A stretch of DNA of 64,000 nt from contig NZ_PVWF01000012.1 in assembly GCF_003003995.1 (NCBI RefSeq), positions 1 to 64,000 of the forward strand, given 5' to 3'. Both the position numbers and the translations under genes were made by a program. The notes under the pieces were generated by a model that worked only from the letters and a program-made list of their open reading frames with translations, was not told the DNA's origin and searched no databases. This document shows, piece by piece, positions 53,601-60,591 of the stretch (within the stretch, counting starts at the first letter, position 1; every line of letters starts with the position of its first letter). The DNA comes from Pleurocapsa sp. CCALA 161 (lineage in GTDB: Bacteria > Cyanobacteriota > Cyanobacteriia > Cyanobacteriales > Xenococcaceae).

Positions 53601-55884
53601 CAGAAATTTTGAACCTTACAAAGCCTGGGGGTTTAAAGAGGGAGATTTGGCGATCGCTTATGACAATAAAACTAACCGAGAAATTCTTTTTCGCGTTGGT
53701 AAGCAGCAAAGAATTACGAACCAGATGATTGCCGACCCTAATTATCAGGCTCAATGGGCTGAGGTTGAGAAACATGCACCTGAAGTTTTGCCTAAGCTGT
53801 TTGCCTCCAAAGTAGCAGCGAATAATGAAGTATGGGGTATGACCTATGAACCTTTGGGGGATTTTGTTAATGGCAAAATTTATGATTTTGAAGACGGAAA
53901 AGAGATCGTTCTTAATGCATCTTTAACTGAAATTGTTGATAACAGACCGCCCCAGGCAAATCTTCTATCTTCTCAAGCCACGATTGCTAAATCAATTCAG
54001 CAGATTGGTGTTTTAGATAAGCCAACTCAGACTGCTTTATTAGAGCATTTAGAAGGGATGAAGCAAGAATTAAATACTGATGTTTCTCAATACGCCGCAT
54101 GCCGTCAAAATTTCTGGCTGGGTACTCAGTGGAATCTCAAAGACAAGCAGTTTGAATCCTCTGGTACTTGGAATGCTCGACTTTGGGAGTTTTGTAAGCG
54201 TATTTACCCTGATGCAGATATGGCTTTAATTACTTATTCTGGGGACGAGCAGAGTGCGGGAATCAATTTGCATCGCGATGATTCTTACGCTGATTTTGAA
54301 GCTCGAACTATTTCTCTTGAGACTGTAGAGGGTCAAGAAACTCAGTGGCAGATGAAGCAAGCCTATCCTGGTATGGGCTGGGTTAAAGAGCAGGATGCTC
54401 AGGCAGAACTGGTTAATTTTTCGATTCCTTCTGGGTCGATGATGGCATTTAACTGTAAAAATCCTCATGCAGCGATTCCTGGTGTTGGCCGTTGGAGTAT
54501 CAATCTTTGGTCGGTTGCTGCCAAGCAGAAAGAGGCTTATGCGGCTCATCTGGCAACTCATGGTATTGATGGTGGTAGTTCTGACTTAGGTAAGGATAAA
54601 ACTGTTATTCCTTTGCCAGAGGCAATTAATCTTACCGCCGAATCTAGAGCAAAACTTAGTTCGCCGCCGATTGTTGGTATGCAGTCTCAAGCGTTTTCTC
54701 AAGCGGTGCCTGTAGTTAAACCTGCACCTGTAGCGAAGAGTAATATTGTGGCGATGATTAACGTTCCCAACTTGGATGGAGTCAATTCAGCCCAACTCAA
54801 ATCTCAGGTTAGCGAGACTTTGATTAATTCCAATACCTCAGCCAAATTGCTTGATACGATTAAGGTTTGGCGTAACCAGCTAGGAGAAATCAATAACGTA
54901 AATTCTTTGATTGCTAATTTTGCTGATTCTCCAGATCTAGATACTCTTAAGTATCGGGCTGCTTTAGTCGGTCAAAGTACATCGCAACTCGCCGTAGTTG
55001 CCTTTCGTGAGGATATTAACGGTTCGGATGCTTTGTATTCGGTCAATGTTCCAAATCACGTTGATGAATATGCCTTAAGAGCTAAACTGAGCGAACTTGA
55101 GATTACTCAATTTTCCATAATACCCACACCCAAATTTAATAAAGTAATTATTAGCGATCGCGCCTGTGAAAAACTCTCTGTCGCATCTAACTTAGCAAAA
55201 CATTATGAATCCAAACTCACCATCACCCAAGGACAATCAGTCTTCATCCGAGAGCGAGAATATGCTCAAACCATCGGAGATTTTGCGCCGCCAAATTCAG
55301 CAATTAGTAGACGAGGGGATCGCGATCGACCTGACCAATCGAGGGGAGAATCGCAGTCTAATCATCTCGGTGGAGACGGAGGAGGAATTAAGTCAGCCGT
55401 TCCCTGGCTTTTAAAGCCTCCTATATTGCAGCAATCTCTGGTCGAGTCTATTGCGCCTAAGATTACTTCGAGTTCGAGAATTCAGGATGCTTTAACCCTA
55501 GAGGCAGTGCCAATCTTACGTGAGATTTTAAATAATTCTCCAGGCAAAAGAAAATTTACCGACGGAGAAATCGTCATCGCTTACCAAGGCGAGACTAAAT
55601 CCTTGTCGGTAGTAGATATTGCTAGCTCTCAACTGAAGATGCAGGCGGTTTATGACGGTCAGAAATGGCAAAGCGATCCTAAGTGTTTGGGAGGAATGAG
55701 AAGAGAGGATCTTGATTTTCTCAGAGCAGCTTTAGTGATGGTTACTGCGAGAAATCGAGAGCAGATTTCCTCCGAGACGATTAAACCAATAAAAACAGAT
55801 CGAAGCTTATTTGCTGGTTTAGCCAGTAAGGATAGTTTGATGGCTCAATCGAAGACTCAGCCGAGTTCTGTTGTCGAACGCTAG
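47641..55884 (+). CDS. Giant protein: RdRP/QDE-1-like polymerase core fused to NADAR, SLOG, oxygenase
   Basis: A 2747-residue single frame. Residues 140-550 show polymerase-like blocks in order: DSHGKMSLELATAIG (152-166), LMQYR (171-175) followed by FAKGTL (186-191), IRSPIIKLQDIALVE (401-415), and KGDFDGDNIAIL (534-545) with Asp536/538/540. Cellular RNA-dependent RNA polymerases (QDE-1 type) and related two-barrel enzymes have this order: GK-x-S with Q-x-R and KG in the first barrel, R-x-P, then DxDGD in the second. Later domains: NADAR-like (1615-1735), SLOG-like nucleotide binder (1843-1905; MISGNGPWR, VVGSAKGTD), ASCH-like (1955-2085), and 2-oxoglutarate/Fe(II) oxygenase-like (2150-2300; H2211, D2213, H2276, R2284). 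Residues 560-1600 are largely unassigned. A dispersed repeat encodes about 1920-1940. Function unknown: plasmid-borne transcription, RNA copying or a conflict system are possible. Start ATG 47641 has a weak ribosome site. Confidence 0.75.
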   Translation: MPGQPYRYKLFDLYTQKYILTDPQDPQSVLTEDVENSLLEFILPESAKERLSMATIEMGMDGGMVANNHPEPDKNVLLLAKGSRGVYGPAEYKELLQPYLDLVKDYPYQRYLTNENVSAHTKDLKIWVVDDKRGISGVEGISGEIAAQILGDSHGKMSLELATAIGSPLNLMQYRMISADPANGWFAKGTLAPSLNNTLEKFALSDRREFEGLDLIVPTSSLKGVSSQNLPPGIHTSKVHLSHHNKSRETKITLRSVLEKLDGDSFTSVLKQQAVAIEELNEIFANSDSLNQEFMKSLEPVFMPNPDNPDERIDFDPDRWEQCGDWKYITFRKDYESGHQQLINSPIFAQDKEKFYASRARKAAQLSFVKANGGMIFCSSQLTNNQICVPGLPDGAKVAAIRSPIIKLQDIALVENKLIDDINNDAGMPLKGAIICSPQAYEQLLYQTRSFISQNTDKLATAGIDTQAINRLNPFNSNDYKDVVLAEVVGEQREELALRLNFWREGYNALINNNQSELPHLEQIRQNSFTAIIKGDFDGDNIAILSQQQYPAIYAGIEARINGSDSYTAKLDKIEVTGQELSWLLADKADPYILGKTANLAENLQSLAVAADRVQRSGTSEQQLAHIKQLAPSFYYMMANPTAAEIKAAEAANLPSTFRYYNISSTGERLIDEALVRQFDAYGLDRALLQVYGGGEVEPIVAQRLFDTWKGLLLNLTDAVAQQNQIAVDTFKSQRPIDRDLVEGIAGRFRILDDGLKKALSDNETYLSQIPQVKDSVTNRSLLVQNVNQNLVAYQAPFTSYKQIQGLFPNVEDEFINQEVASLSNEYDKLTSLSSTIRQKSRIDQGPSMIFNDGSGRSFEITNIMACDHSVASLSKEFTQGNVKIKFEPNTKADSPHQLVALYSIGQDWQSLGTVCNACVKRLDLDLLAELELDNISDLDFTSSSAVHLADSYSQRAYRLAWEFRARIPDEQVNNYAAATYNYLTNSTSQSNRLGLMFQIFGSELATQIESMQFQEIKVGNLNGSEIANSMQIQIAVNEAGQPVVMRVNEVGELIELGIISPDSFQLRPGARAMVQAEYLAPSVADITLPDGEQLTVGGMSKFETAGTVFRDEELELETAMGSPSKTPVIKIDGEIVGNLKQESVAYLEDNQLLVEGQALDLTLTTVGKGYYQKIKAVATNGKTLELTNLSKSFQQPVLDKQVSAQVSFKTNRPQMQLYAYRQGKRVAIGEFNYGNQGSHRKSLDQLKAMGLDRQIFKAKVNSRLSVLTLKIEPESISYQDDPAVAKLETAKIEVKEVNPTTDYFLARQQQYQNFGVIRSRDYLNDAGEIESALSLDLVVDESSAQSIADDAPRFRDISQISDGAPSIELETVKGFTVYSKPIKAMKMVEIAQLKQEFNLQEIYDLSAPSDLNAAVAYQTQLKNNYPDVVEFEAQPSGSERLFLPSIYSQAGGKGLMTTVSSKLLEVINFTPTESQINQIKLDRFDYLWLQQNLKLDPGLSDQQILQAAFRSENHIQLKQLTSGIITAEGELVYQHVQAATDARFGEELKSVLGQPNYEFHRENAKRLIDSGITPVVVYADSNASIASKLLVNRPEVTIPLPEKLDKNIAPPIVIGGADKFGLSLNNPYDYQNPDLEHPVSYEGIKYPSVQHAYSEIVNRDNIPQSKTYGLVKELMFAKLSQHPQIVDGIRSRGGYKWLYTCSHQLEGNEFWTGQGKDTPLVGIIAAGMKQTQLMETKSQESFPKKIITLKSGHKKQISTPAIEVQPTDRLVNNKEAKSNPLANIQPKNAALATHMVKDLAMADVATQFIGMPVNFDGKSSTEKYLQAWGDRANTGSYTANDVVMISGNGPWRTTPERLAEVFDNQYRPLIDKAIAAKAKIVVGSAKGTDLLVQRYLESQGYKLADSGRNYVEATSVERSRASYSVSSTRGTRATLPRAASIQSPALNIVGKKVSMSYPLMLEGRSNPLSVNTCFDAMRGHGRVHTTRNFEPYKAWGFKEGDLAIAYDNKTNREILFRVGKQQRITNQMIADPNYQAQWAEVEKHAPEVLPKLFASKVAANNEVWGMTYEPLGDFVNGKIYDFEDGKEIVLNASLTEIVDNRPPQANLLSSQATIAKSIQQIGVLDKPTQTALLEHLEGMKQELNTDVSQYAACRQNFWLGTQWNLKDKQFESSGTWNARLWEFCKRIYPDADMALITYSGDEQSAGINLHRDDSYADFEARTISLETVEGQETQWQMKQAYPGMGWVKEQDAQAELVNFSIPSGSMMAFNCKNPHAAIPGVGRWSINLWSVAAKQKEAYAAHLATHGIDGGSSDLGKDKTVIPLPEAINLTAESRAKLSSPPIVGMQSQAFSQAVPVVKPAPVAKSNIVAMINVPNLDGVNSAQLKSQVSETLINSNTSAKLLDTIKVWRNQLGEINNVNSLIANFADSPDLDTLKYRAALVGQSTSQLAVVAFREDINGSDALYSVNVPNHVDEYALRAKLSELEITQFSIIPTPKFNKVIISDRACEKLSVASNLAKHYESKLTITQGQSVFIREREYAQTIGDFAPPNSAISRRGDRDRPDQSRGESQSNHLGGDGGGIKSAVPWLLKPPILQQSLVESIAPKITSSSRIQDALTLEAVPILREILNNSPGKRKFTDGEIVIAYQGETKSLSVVDIASSQLKMQAVYDGQKWQSDPKCLGGMRREDLDFLRAALVMVTARNREQISSETIKPIKTDRSLFAGLASKDSLMAQSKTQPSSVVER
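53396..53460. repeat. Palindromic insert in the giant gene
   Basis: GCGTTCTCGCGCTTCTTACTC and GCAACGCTTCCTCGCGCTGC surround AACGCGGGGAACCCGCG, a run of nested inverted GC-rich arms unlike the surrounding gene. It is translated in frame as an Arg/Ser/Thr-rich linker between the SLOG-like and ASCH-like domains. Confidence 0.5.
55205..55414 (+). CDS. Possible overlapping 69-aa gene within giant gene
   Basis: In a second frame, ATG 55205 opens a 69-residue product with natural composition (NMLKPSEILRRQIQQLVDEG, then ENRSLIISVETEEELSQPF). Over the same bases the giant frame gives a low-complexity stretch (SRRGDRDRPDQSRGESQSNH). Either a small gene overlaps the giant one, or the giant frame arose here by compensating frameshifts. 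Support is compositional only. Confidence 0.3.
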   Translation: MNPNSPSPKDNQSSSESENMLKPSEILRRQIQQLVDEGIAIDLTNRGENRSLIISVETEEELSQPFPGF

Positions 55885-56135
55885 ATCTCAGCTGCGTTAA
55901 GCGTCTGCATAATACCTAGGAACGATTCAAAGCTCTTAAGTTTGGGTTTCCCATGTTTAAAAAGTTTGGTAGATATCAATCTTTTTTGTTTCCTCAATTC
56001 AAAGAAAATCTAACGAGGAAAGAAATTGCCTGTCAAGTCTTACTATCGGGGGTATTATGCCTAGATAAGTGGCGCGGGTACCCCTGTTTCAGCTTGGCAC
56101 TCTTAACTCATATAACCAAGGGATAGGTTAAATAA

Positions 56136-56600
56136 ATGGTATTATATACAGTACCATTATGGGTATTTTTTAAATACAAAGTGAGTATTAGAATAGTTGT
56201 AGATACCAATGTTGTGATTGGCGCATTAATCGGTAAAGAGTACAGTGCTAATCGGAAATTACTAGAATTATGTTTTTCAAGAGAATTTCAGCCTTTAATT
56301 AATTACACTCTGTTTACTGAGTATGAAGATATTATTAATAGACCATCCATTCTTGGATTATGTAAACGTTCTAATGAAGAAATAAATATATTATTTGATG
56401 GATTTTTAAGTACTTGTGAGTTAGTAAAAATTTATTATTTATGGAGACCTAATCTAGTTGATGAAGATGATAACTATCTAATAGAACTAGCCATTGCAGG
56501 TAATGCAAAAATACTCGTCACACATAATATTAAAGATTTCTCTAGATCGCAGTTAAAATTTCCACAATTACAAATTAAACAGCCAAAGGAGATTATTTGA
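56136..56600 (+). CDS. PIN-domain toxin
   Basis: A 154-residue PIN-fold ribonuclease-type toxin: RIVVDTNVVIGALI (first Asp), FTEYEDIINRP (Glu), NLVDEDDNYLIELAIAG (Asp pair) and ILVTHNIKDF (last Asp). These form the acidic metal site that cuts RNA. The in-frame GTG at 56181 (V-S-I-R-I-V-V-D) is an alternative start. The antitoxin follows directly, so the order is toxin then antitoxin. Codon use is AT-rich. Confidence 0.85.
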   Translation: MVLYTVPLWVFFKYKVSIRIVVDTNVVIGALIGKEYSANRKLLELCFSREFQPLINYTLFTEYEDIINRPSILGLCKRSNEEINILFDGFLSTCELVKIYYLWRPNLVDEDDNYLIELAIAGNAKILVTHNIKDFSRSQLKFPQLQIKQPKEII

Positions 56601-56602
56601 TT

Positions 56603-56824
56603 ATGGGTTCATTACATTTGAGAATTCCAGACGAGAAGCATCAAAGACTTAAAGAGTTGGCTAAGTCTAGAAATATTAGTGTTAATAAGTTACTGGAAGA
56701 ATTAGCCACAATGGCTTTAACTGAATACGATCTTGAAACAAGATTTAGAATTAGAGCAAGCAGAGGTTCATCCGAAAAGGCATTAGAAGTTTTAGATAAA
56801 TTAAAACAAGATTTTGGAGATTGA
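56603..56824 (+). CDS. Ribbon-helix-helix antitoxin of PIN pair
   Basis: A 74-residue protein: GSLHLRIPDEKHQRLKELAK gives a beta strand and first helix, and NISVNKLLEELATMAL the second helix of a ribbon-helix-helix (Arc/CopG/HicB-type) domain; the rest is a helical toxin-binding tail. ATG 56603 is chosen; TTG 56597 is nearer the GGAG at 56588 and would overlap the PIN stop. It should bind its own promoter and neutralise the PIN protein. Confidence 0.82.
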   Translation: MGSLHLRIPDEKHQRLKELAKSRNISVNKLLEELATMALTEYDLETRFRIRASRGSSEKALEVLDKLKQDFGD

Positions 56825-57131
56825 GTAACCAACCCATTATCACAGGCGCGTTAGCGAAGCTTTCCGCAGGAATCGCTTCACTTATTAATACCAACGACCA
56901 TAATCTTCCCTGCCAAATTCGATTTAAAAAATACAAATTACTTTTTGAAACATTTGATATTTTCTTCCAGAAAATATCAAACCCCAAGTGGGTAAAACCC
57001 TATTATTTCGTTGAATACCAAAGTATTTTATTAGTACAAACGCTCACCTTAACAAGGGTAGTGACGCGAGACAGGAAATGCCAGTCTGCGAAGATTAATT
57101 ATTATTATTAAAACAGGTGGACACCATTGAT
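56825..57131. other. Intergenic, no convincing gene
   Basis: About 300 bases between the antitoxin and the CyRepA1 stop. It begins with a fragment of dispersed-repeat type (GCGTTAGCGAAGCTTTCCGCAGGAATCGC, 56848-56876). The remaining open frame has poor composition and looks spurious. No clear terminator is seen. Confidence 0.4.
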
Positions 57132-60100
57132 TTAAACCATCTCGTTTCTACTGCTGTCTTTAGATAACCAACCCTCAAATACCTTTATTCTCTCATCATC
57201 GATCGCGACATTACCGTAATACCTTTCCCTAGCTTGACGACTGCCAAACCTACCCAGATACGTCATTTTCAATCCCAACAACCTCAATAATTTCTGAGCA
57301 ATGGCTATCGGCGTATCTTTCTGGCTAATAGTTACACCCAGTACAGTTTTTATCTCCCAAGCATTTCGTTTAGCTAGCTCTGCCATTTGAACCAATAATT
57401 CAGAACTAGCGCAAAATTTAGCTTCGGGGTCAAACAGCTTCTCGATCCCCAAGATTTCTAAGATCCTGACCTTAGCCGTTAGTTGAGAATCATTAAAGCT
57501 GGGTTGAAAAATAGCTCCTTTACCTGACTCTAATTGAGCCTTAGCACGGCGTAAATCTCGTTCGGCTAAAAACTGTTTACCAACGCTTAGGTAATAATGC
57601 AGCATTAATTCTAGATACCAACCCCGATCGTCTTTTTTAACTAGAGGGGGGGACACCTCAATACCGTACCTCCTTGCTAACCTACCGTGACGTTCTGTTA
57701 ATAGTTCTGCTTCAGTTTTATTGCGTTTATCTAATAGCTTTTGATATTCAGCATCCGTAGGATTGGTAACAAGTGAAACTGCTTCACAGTGCTGTTGGTA
57801 CTGTTCGTCTCTAGTGGTTTTAATGGCGGTTTCAATTTCTGAGGTATCATTTTGAGCAGTTGCCGATACAATCCGATGTCCTTCTATTTTCAGTTCGGCA
57901 ATAATCGATTCTCGGTAAGCACCCATCCCTAGATTCACGCGGGCTGCCAGCTTCGCCCAAGTGCGGAGAGATTCTGGTTGAAAGTTAGAATCGATATCAT
58001 CATCAAACTGGGATTGGGCGAGCAGTCTAATATTTAGTTTGGTTAGTTTGTGTTGGGAAGCTAGCAGATTTTTAACTGAGGTACTGCCGTTACCAATTCT
58101 GCCCAGCCCTCTAGTTGCTGCCCAGATATGTCGCGGTACGTTATCTCTGACTCTGGCAATGGCTTGACGCACTGAGTTGGTAGGCATTCCTCCCGAAGCA
58201 ATAGCCCACACTCCTGTAAAGTGTTCCCTGATATCGATACTGACTCCAGTTTCGATGCTAGGAGATGCCAGCACGACATCGTACTGGGGCAGAATCTCGT
58301 TGAGATGGGCGATACAGCCATAAGCGGGATGATTGGGGTTAGCCACCGATTCCGAGTCTATTCGCAGTATGTTTTTTTGGGGAAACAGTTTTTTCAAGTG
58401 AGCTTCTAAATTGCGCGTTCCCCATTTACTATTGGGTTTTTGTGCCGAACAGCACACCATCGGCACCCCCCCAGCTTTTATGTCCTCAATTAAAGTTGCC
58501 ACTAGCTGCTTGGGATTATGACCTTCGTAGGTAAAAATATCCCAGCAGTCGTCAGGATTTTGGTATTCATTAACCGCTATCCAGGGAGTAAGCGGAAATC
58601 CCGCCAAAGATCTGACATAATCGATACTGACATCGCTTAAATCGGCATCGGAGAGATAAACTTTACCAGATCCACTTAGGGCAGTTTGAATTAAAGTTTT
58701 AAGAGTTCTCAGAATCGCCACCCGCTGTTTTTGAACTTCGGTATTGGCGTTTAAAAGATGCCAGAAGACCTGTTCGCACTCATCAATGATAATTAAGGCA
58801 TCACTCCAGTTTTCGGGCTGAAAACGTGCCGTAGAATTGGGGTGAAGGCTATCGACACACAGACCATAACCTAAAGTTGTACCGATTTCCGAATTTTTGA
58901 TTTCCGTCACATAGGGAACTCCAAAACGCTGACATAGAGCCTGCCCCAGTTGAACCCGATGGGTAATAATAATTACAGGCTGTCCCACAAAAATGGCTTT
59001 TTGGACTTCCCCTGCTAACCATTCGGTTTTACCCGTACCTTTAGGAGATTTAAGCCCAATTAGCCTGGCAGGAGTGGAAGACATAGTTAACTTTGGTAAA
59101 ACTTCTCCCTCAGTATTCACGTCTTCTAAATTTGCTTCAGTCTCACCATCTTCTAGAAATGCTCCCAAATAGCGTTTATTTAGCCGACAAGCCACGGGAT
59201 AGGTCAATTGGGTACTTTGCCTAGTCAGCCAGGTTTCGAGGTCTTCTGCGGCATTATAAGCGGTGTGAAAGGCATCTTCTCCGTGAGTCGCAATCAGGTC
59301 ATCTACTCCTTTTTCTGGCTGCGACCAAGTAATTACTTTGACTCCACAGCCTTTTTTGGCTAGTAATTTCCCAGTTTTAGTAATGGCAGTATTAACATTA
59401 GCAATGGTTTTGGGTTTGGTATCTTGGTCAAAGGCAAAATAAATATCTCGCCCACTTTCTGCCAAAACTTCTAGCTGGGGAATCAAACTAGGCAAGGCAG
59501 TAGCTCGACCCCATTCATCTTTGGGTTGGCGGTAGCCGTTAAAGATTCCTGGAAGGGCAATAGCTACATAACCCGCCGTTAGAATTACTCCTGCTTTTTT
59601 AGCTCCTTCCGTTATAACTAGAGGAATTTCAGGATGAGCCAGTACCCACTCCCAAAAGCTAACTGGCCAGAGTCTATCTTGAAGTCTTAGTGCCAGAGGA
59701 GAATGATAGCGTTTGAGGCTGTAGCGAGCAGCAATTTTATCCCAGAGGTGTGGCGGTAGGCGCAGGGCAAAAATAGAAGTGCCACTTTTGGGTGGATGTT
59801 CGTACTTGATGGGTTTGCCGTTGTTATTTTGCCGAGGTTGGTTAGGTTTAAAACAGCCCCAGTTATCAGCAGTAAGGGTTAGAAGGTCAATGCCACTACA
59901 CCACCAGCCCCCATGTTCGGTGTGGGCGTATTTTTTAAGCCATTTATCTCGCAAGCGACCATCGTTACGCCGTTCGCTGTCGGGTAGGGCATACAGCAGG
60001 TATTCAAGAGGATTCGTATCTTCGAGGCTTAATACGTTAAGCCTAATGAGGTCTGGGTCAACGGCACTATCGAGCCATTCAGCAAAGTGGTGTGGAACGG

Positions 60101-60209
60101 TCGTCTCAGGCATCCGAAATAAATTCGGATGACGCGACCTCTGAATTTGAGAGTCTCGATCTAAATCTGGCTTCACAGTTGTCTTAATGCAGGAATTGCG
60201 ACAACCCAT
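57132..60209 (-). CDS. CyRepA1-type plasmid replication protein
   Basis: A 1025-residue replication protein. The first third holds a Toprim-like part (IPLVITEGAKKAGVILTAGY near residue 200; IYFAFDQDTKPKT near 250). The middle is a helicase-like ATPase: LKSPKGTGKTEWLAG Walker A near residue 388, LIIIDECEQVFWHLL near 476, and later motifs with ASPSIETGVSIDIREHF and RQAIARVRD. This plan matches the CyRepA1 family of large cyanobacterial plasmids. The iterons lie just upstream of its start, as expected for an initiator binding its own origin. ATG 60209 is the longest start; ATG 60113 (MPETTVPHHF) is a plausible shorter one. Confidence 0.85.
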   Translation of the reverse strand: MGCRNSCIKTTVKPDLDRDSQIQRSRHPNLFRMPETTVPHHFAEWLDSAVDPDLIRLNVLSLEDTNPLEYLLYALPDSERRNDGRLRDKWLKKYAHTEHGGWWCSGIDLLTLTADNWGCFKPNQPRQNNNGKPIKYEHPPKSGTSIFALRLPPHLWDKIAARYSLKRYHSPLALRLQDRLWPVSFWEWVLAHPEIPLVITEGAKKAGVILTAGYVAIALPGIFNGYRQPKDEWGRATALPSLIPQLEVLAESGRDIYFAFDQDTKPKTIANVNTAITKTGKLLAKKGCGVKVITWSQPEKGVDDLIATHGEDAFHTAYNAAEDLETWLTRQSTQLTYPVACRLNKRYLGAFLEDGETEANLEDVNTEGEVLPKLTMSSTPARLIGLKSPKGTGKTEWLAGEVQKAIFVGQPVIIITHRVQLGQALCQRFGVPYVTEIKNSEIGTTLGYGLCVDSLHPNSTARFQPENWSDALIIIDECEQVFWHLLNANTEVQKQRVAILRTLKTLIQTALSGSGKVYLSDADLSDVSIDYVRSLAGFPLTPWIAVNEYQNPDDCWDIFTYEGHNPKQLVATLIEDIKAGGVPMVCCSAQKPNSKWGTRNLEAHLKKLFPQKNILRIDSESVANPNHPAYGCIAHLNEILPQYDVVLASPSIETGVSIDIREHFTGVWAIASGGMPTNSVRQAIARVRDNVPRHIWAATRGLGRIGNGSTSVKNLLASQHKLTKLNIRLLAQSQFDDDIDSNFQPESLRTWAKLAARVNLGMGAYRESIIAELKIEGHRIVSATAQNDTSEIETAIKTTRDEQYQQHCEAVSLVTNPTDAEYQKLLDKRNKTEAELLTERHGRLARRYGIEVSPPLVKKDDRGWYLELMLHYYLSVGKQFLAERDLRRAKAQLESGKGAIFQPSFNDSQLTAKVRILEILGIEKLFDPEAKFCASSELLVQMAELAKRNAWEIKTVLGVTISQKDTPIAIAQKLLRLLGLKMTYLGRFGSRQARERYYGNVAIDDERIKVFEGWLSKDSSRNEMV

Positions 60210-60320
60210 CTAAGCAGTTTTTGACGTTTCGGTTTTTAGAACTGATCTAAATACTCAATATATTACTCAAGGCTGTTCTAAAACGCTGAAACTTATATAT
60301 AGCAGGAAACTAAAAAACAG

Positions 60321-60488
60321 TTCATCGGGGGATGTGGATGTTTTCATCGGGGGATGTGGATGCTTTCATCGGGGGATGTGGATGCTTTTGTTCTAAAGCT
60401 ATAAACTATACACCGTTAGCTTTTAAAGCCAATTTTTTCAAGTTTTTTTTTTAGAACAAAAAATATAGTTTATCGGGGGATGTGGATA
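60321..60488. repeat. Iterons, candidate origin of replication
   Basis: Three perfect tandem copies of TTCATCGGGGGATGTGGATG at 60321-60340, 60343-60362 and 60365-60384 (22-base period), plus a fourth at 60470-60488 (TTATCGGGGGATGTGGATA). Each contains TGTGGAT followed by G or A, close to the complement of the DnaA box TTATCCACA. Between them are AT-rich stretches and repeated TTTGTTCTAAA / TTTAGAACAAA boxes. Placed directly upstream of the replication gene, this is a typical iteron origin. Confidence 0.85.
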
Positions 60489-60591
60489 CTTTTGTTCTAA
60501 AACCATAAGCTATATACAATAAGCTTGAAAAGCTTTTTAGCAGCTTGTGTTCTAAAACAAAAATTTAGAACCTGGCGGGGTGACAACCCCG

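Noticed and set aside
56821-57111. 96-codon frame after the PIN/RHH pair
   Set aside because: Begins in a dispersed-repeat fragment and continues with unconvincing composition.
60301-60500. CRISPR array at the tandem repeats
   Set aside because: Units are 20 bases separated by 2-base gaps with no spacers; they are iterons.
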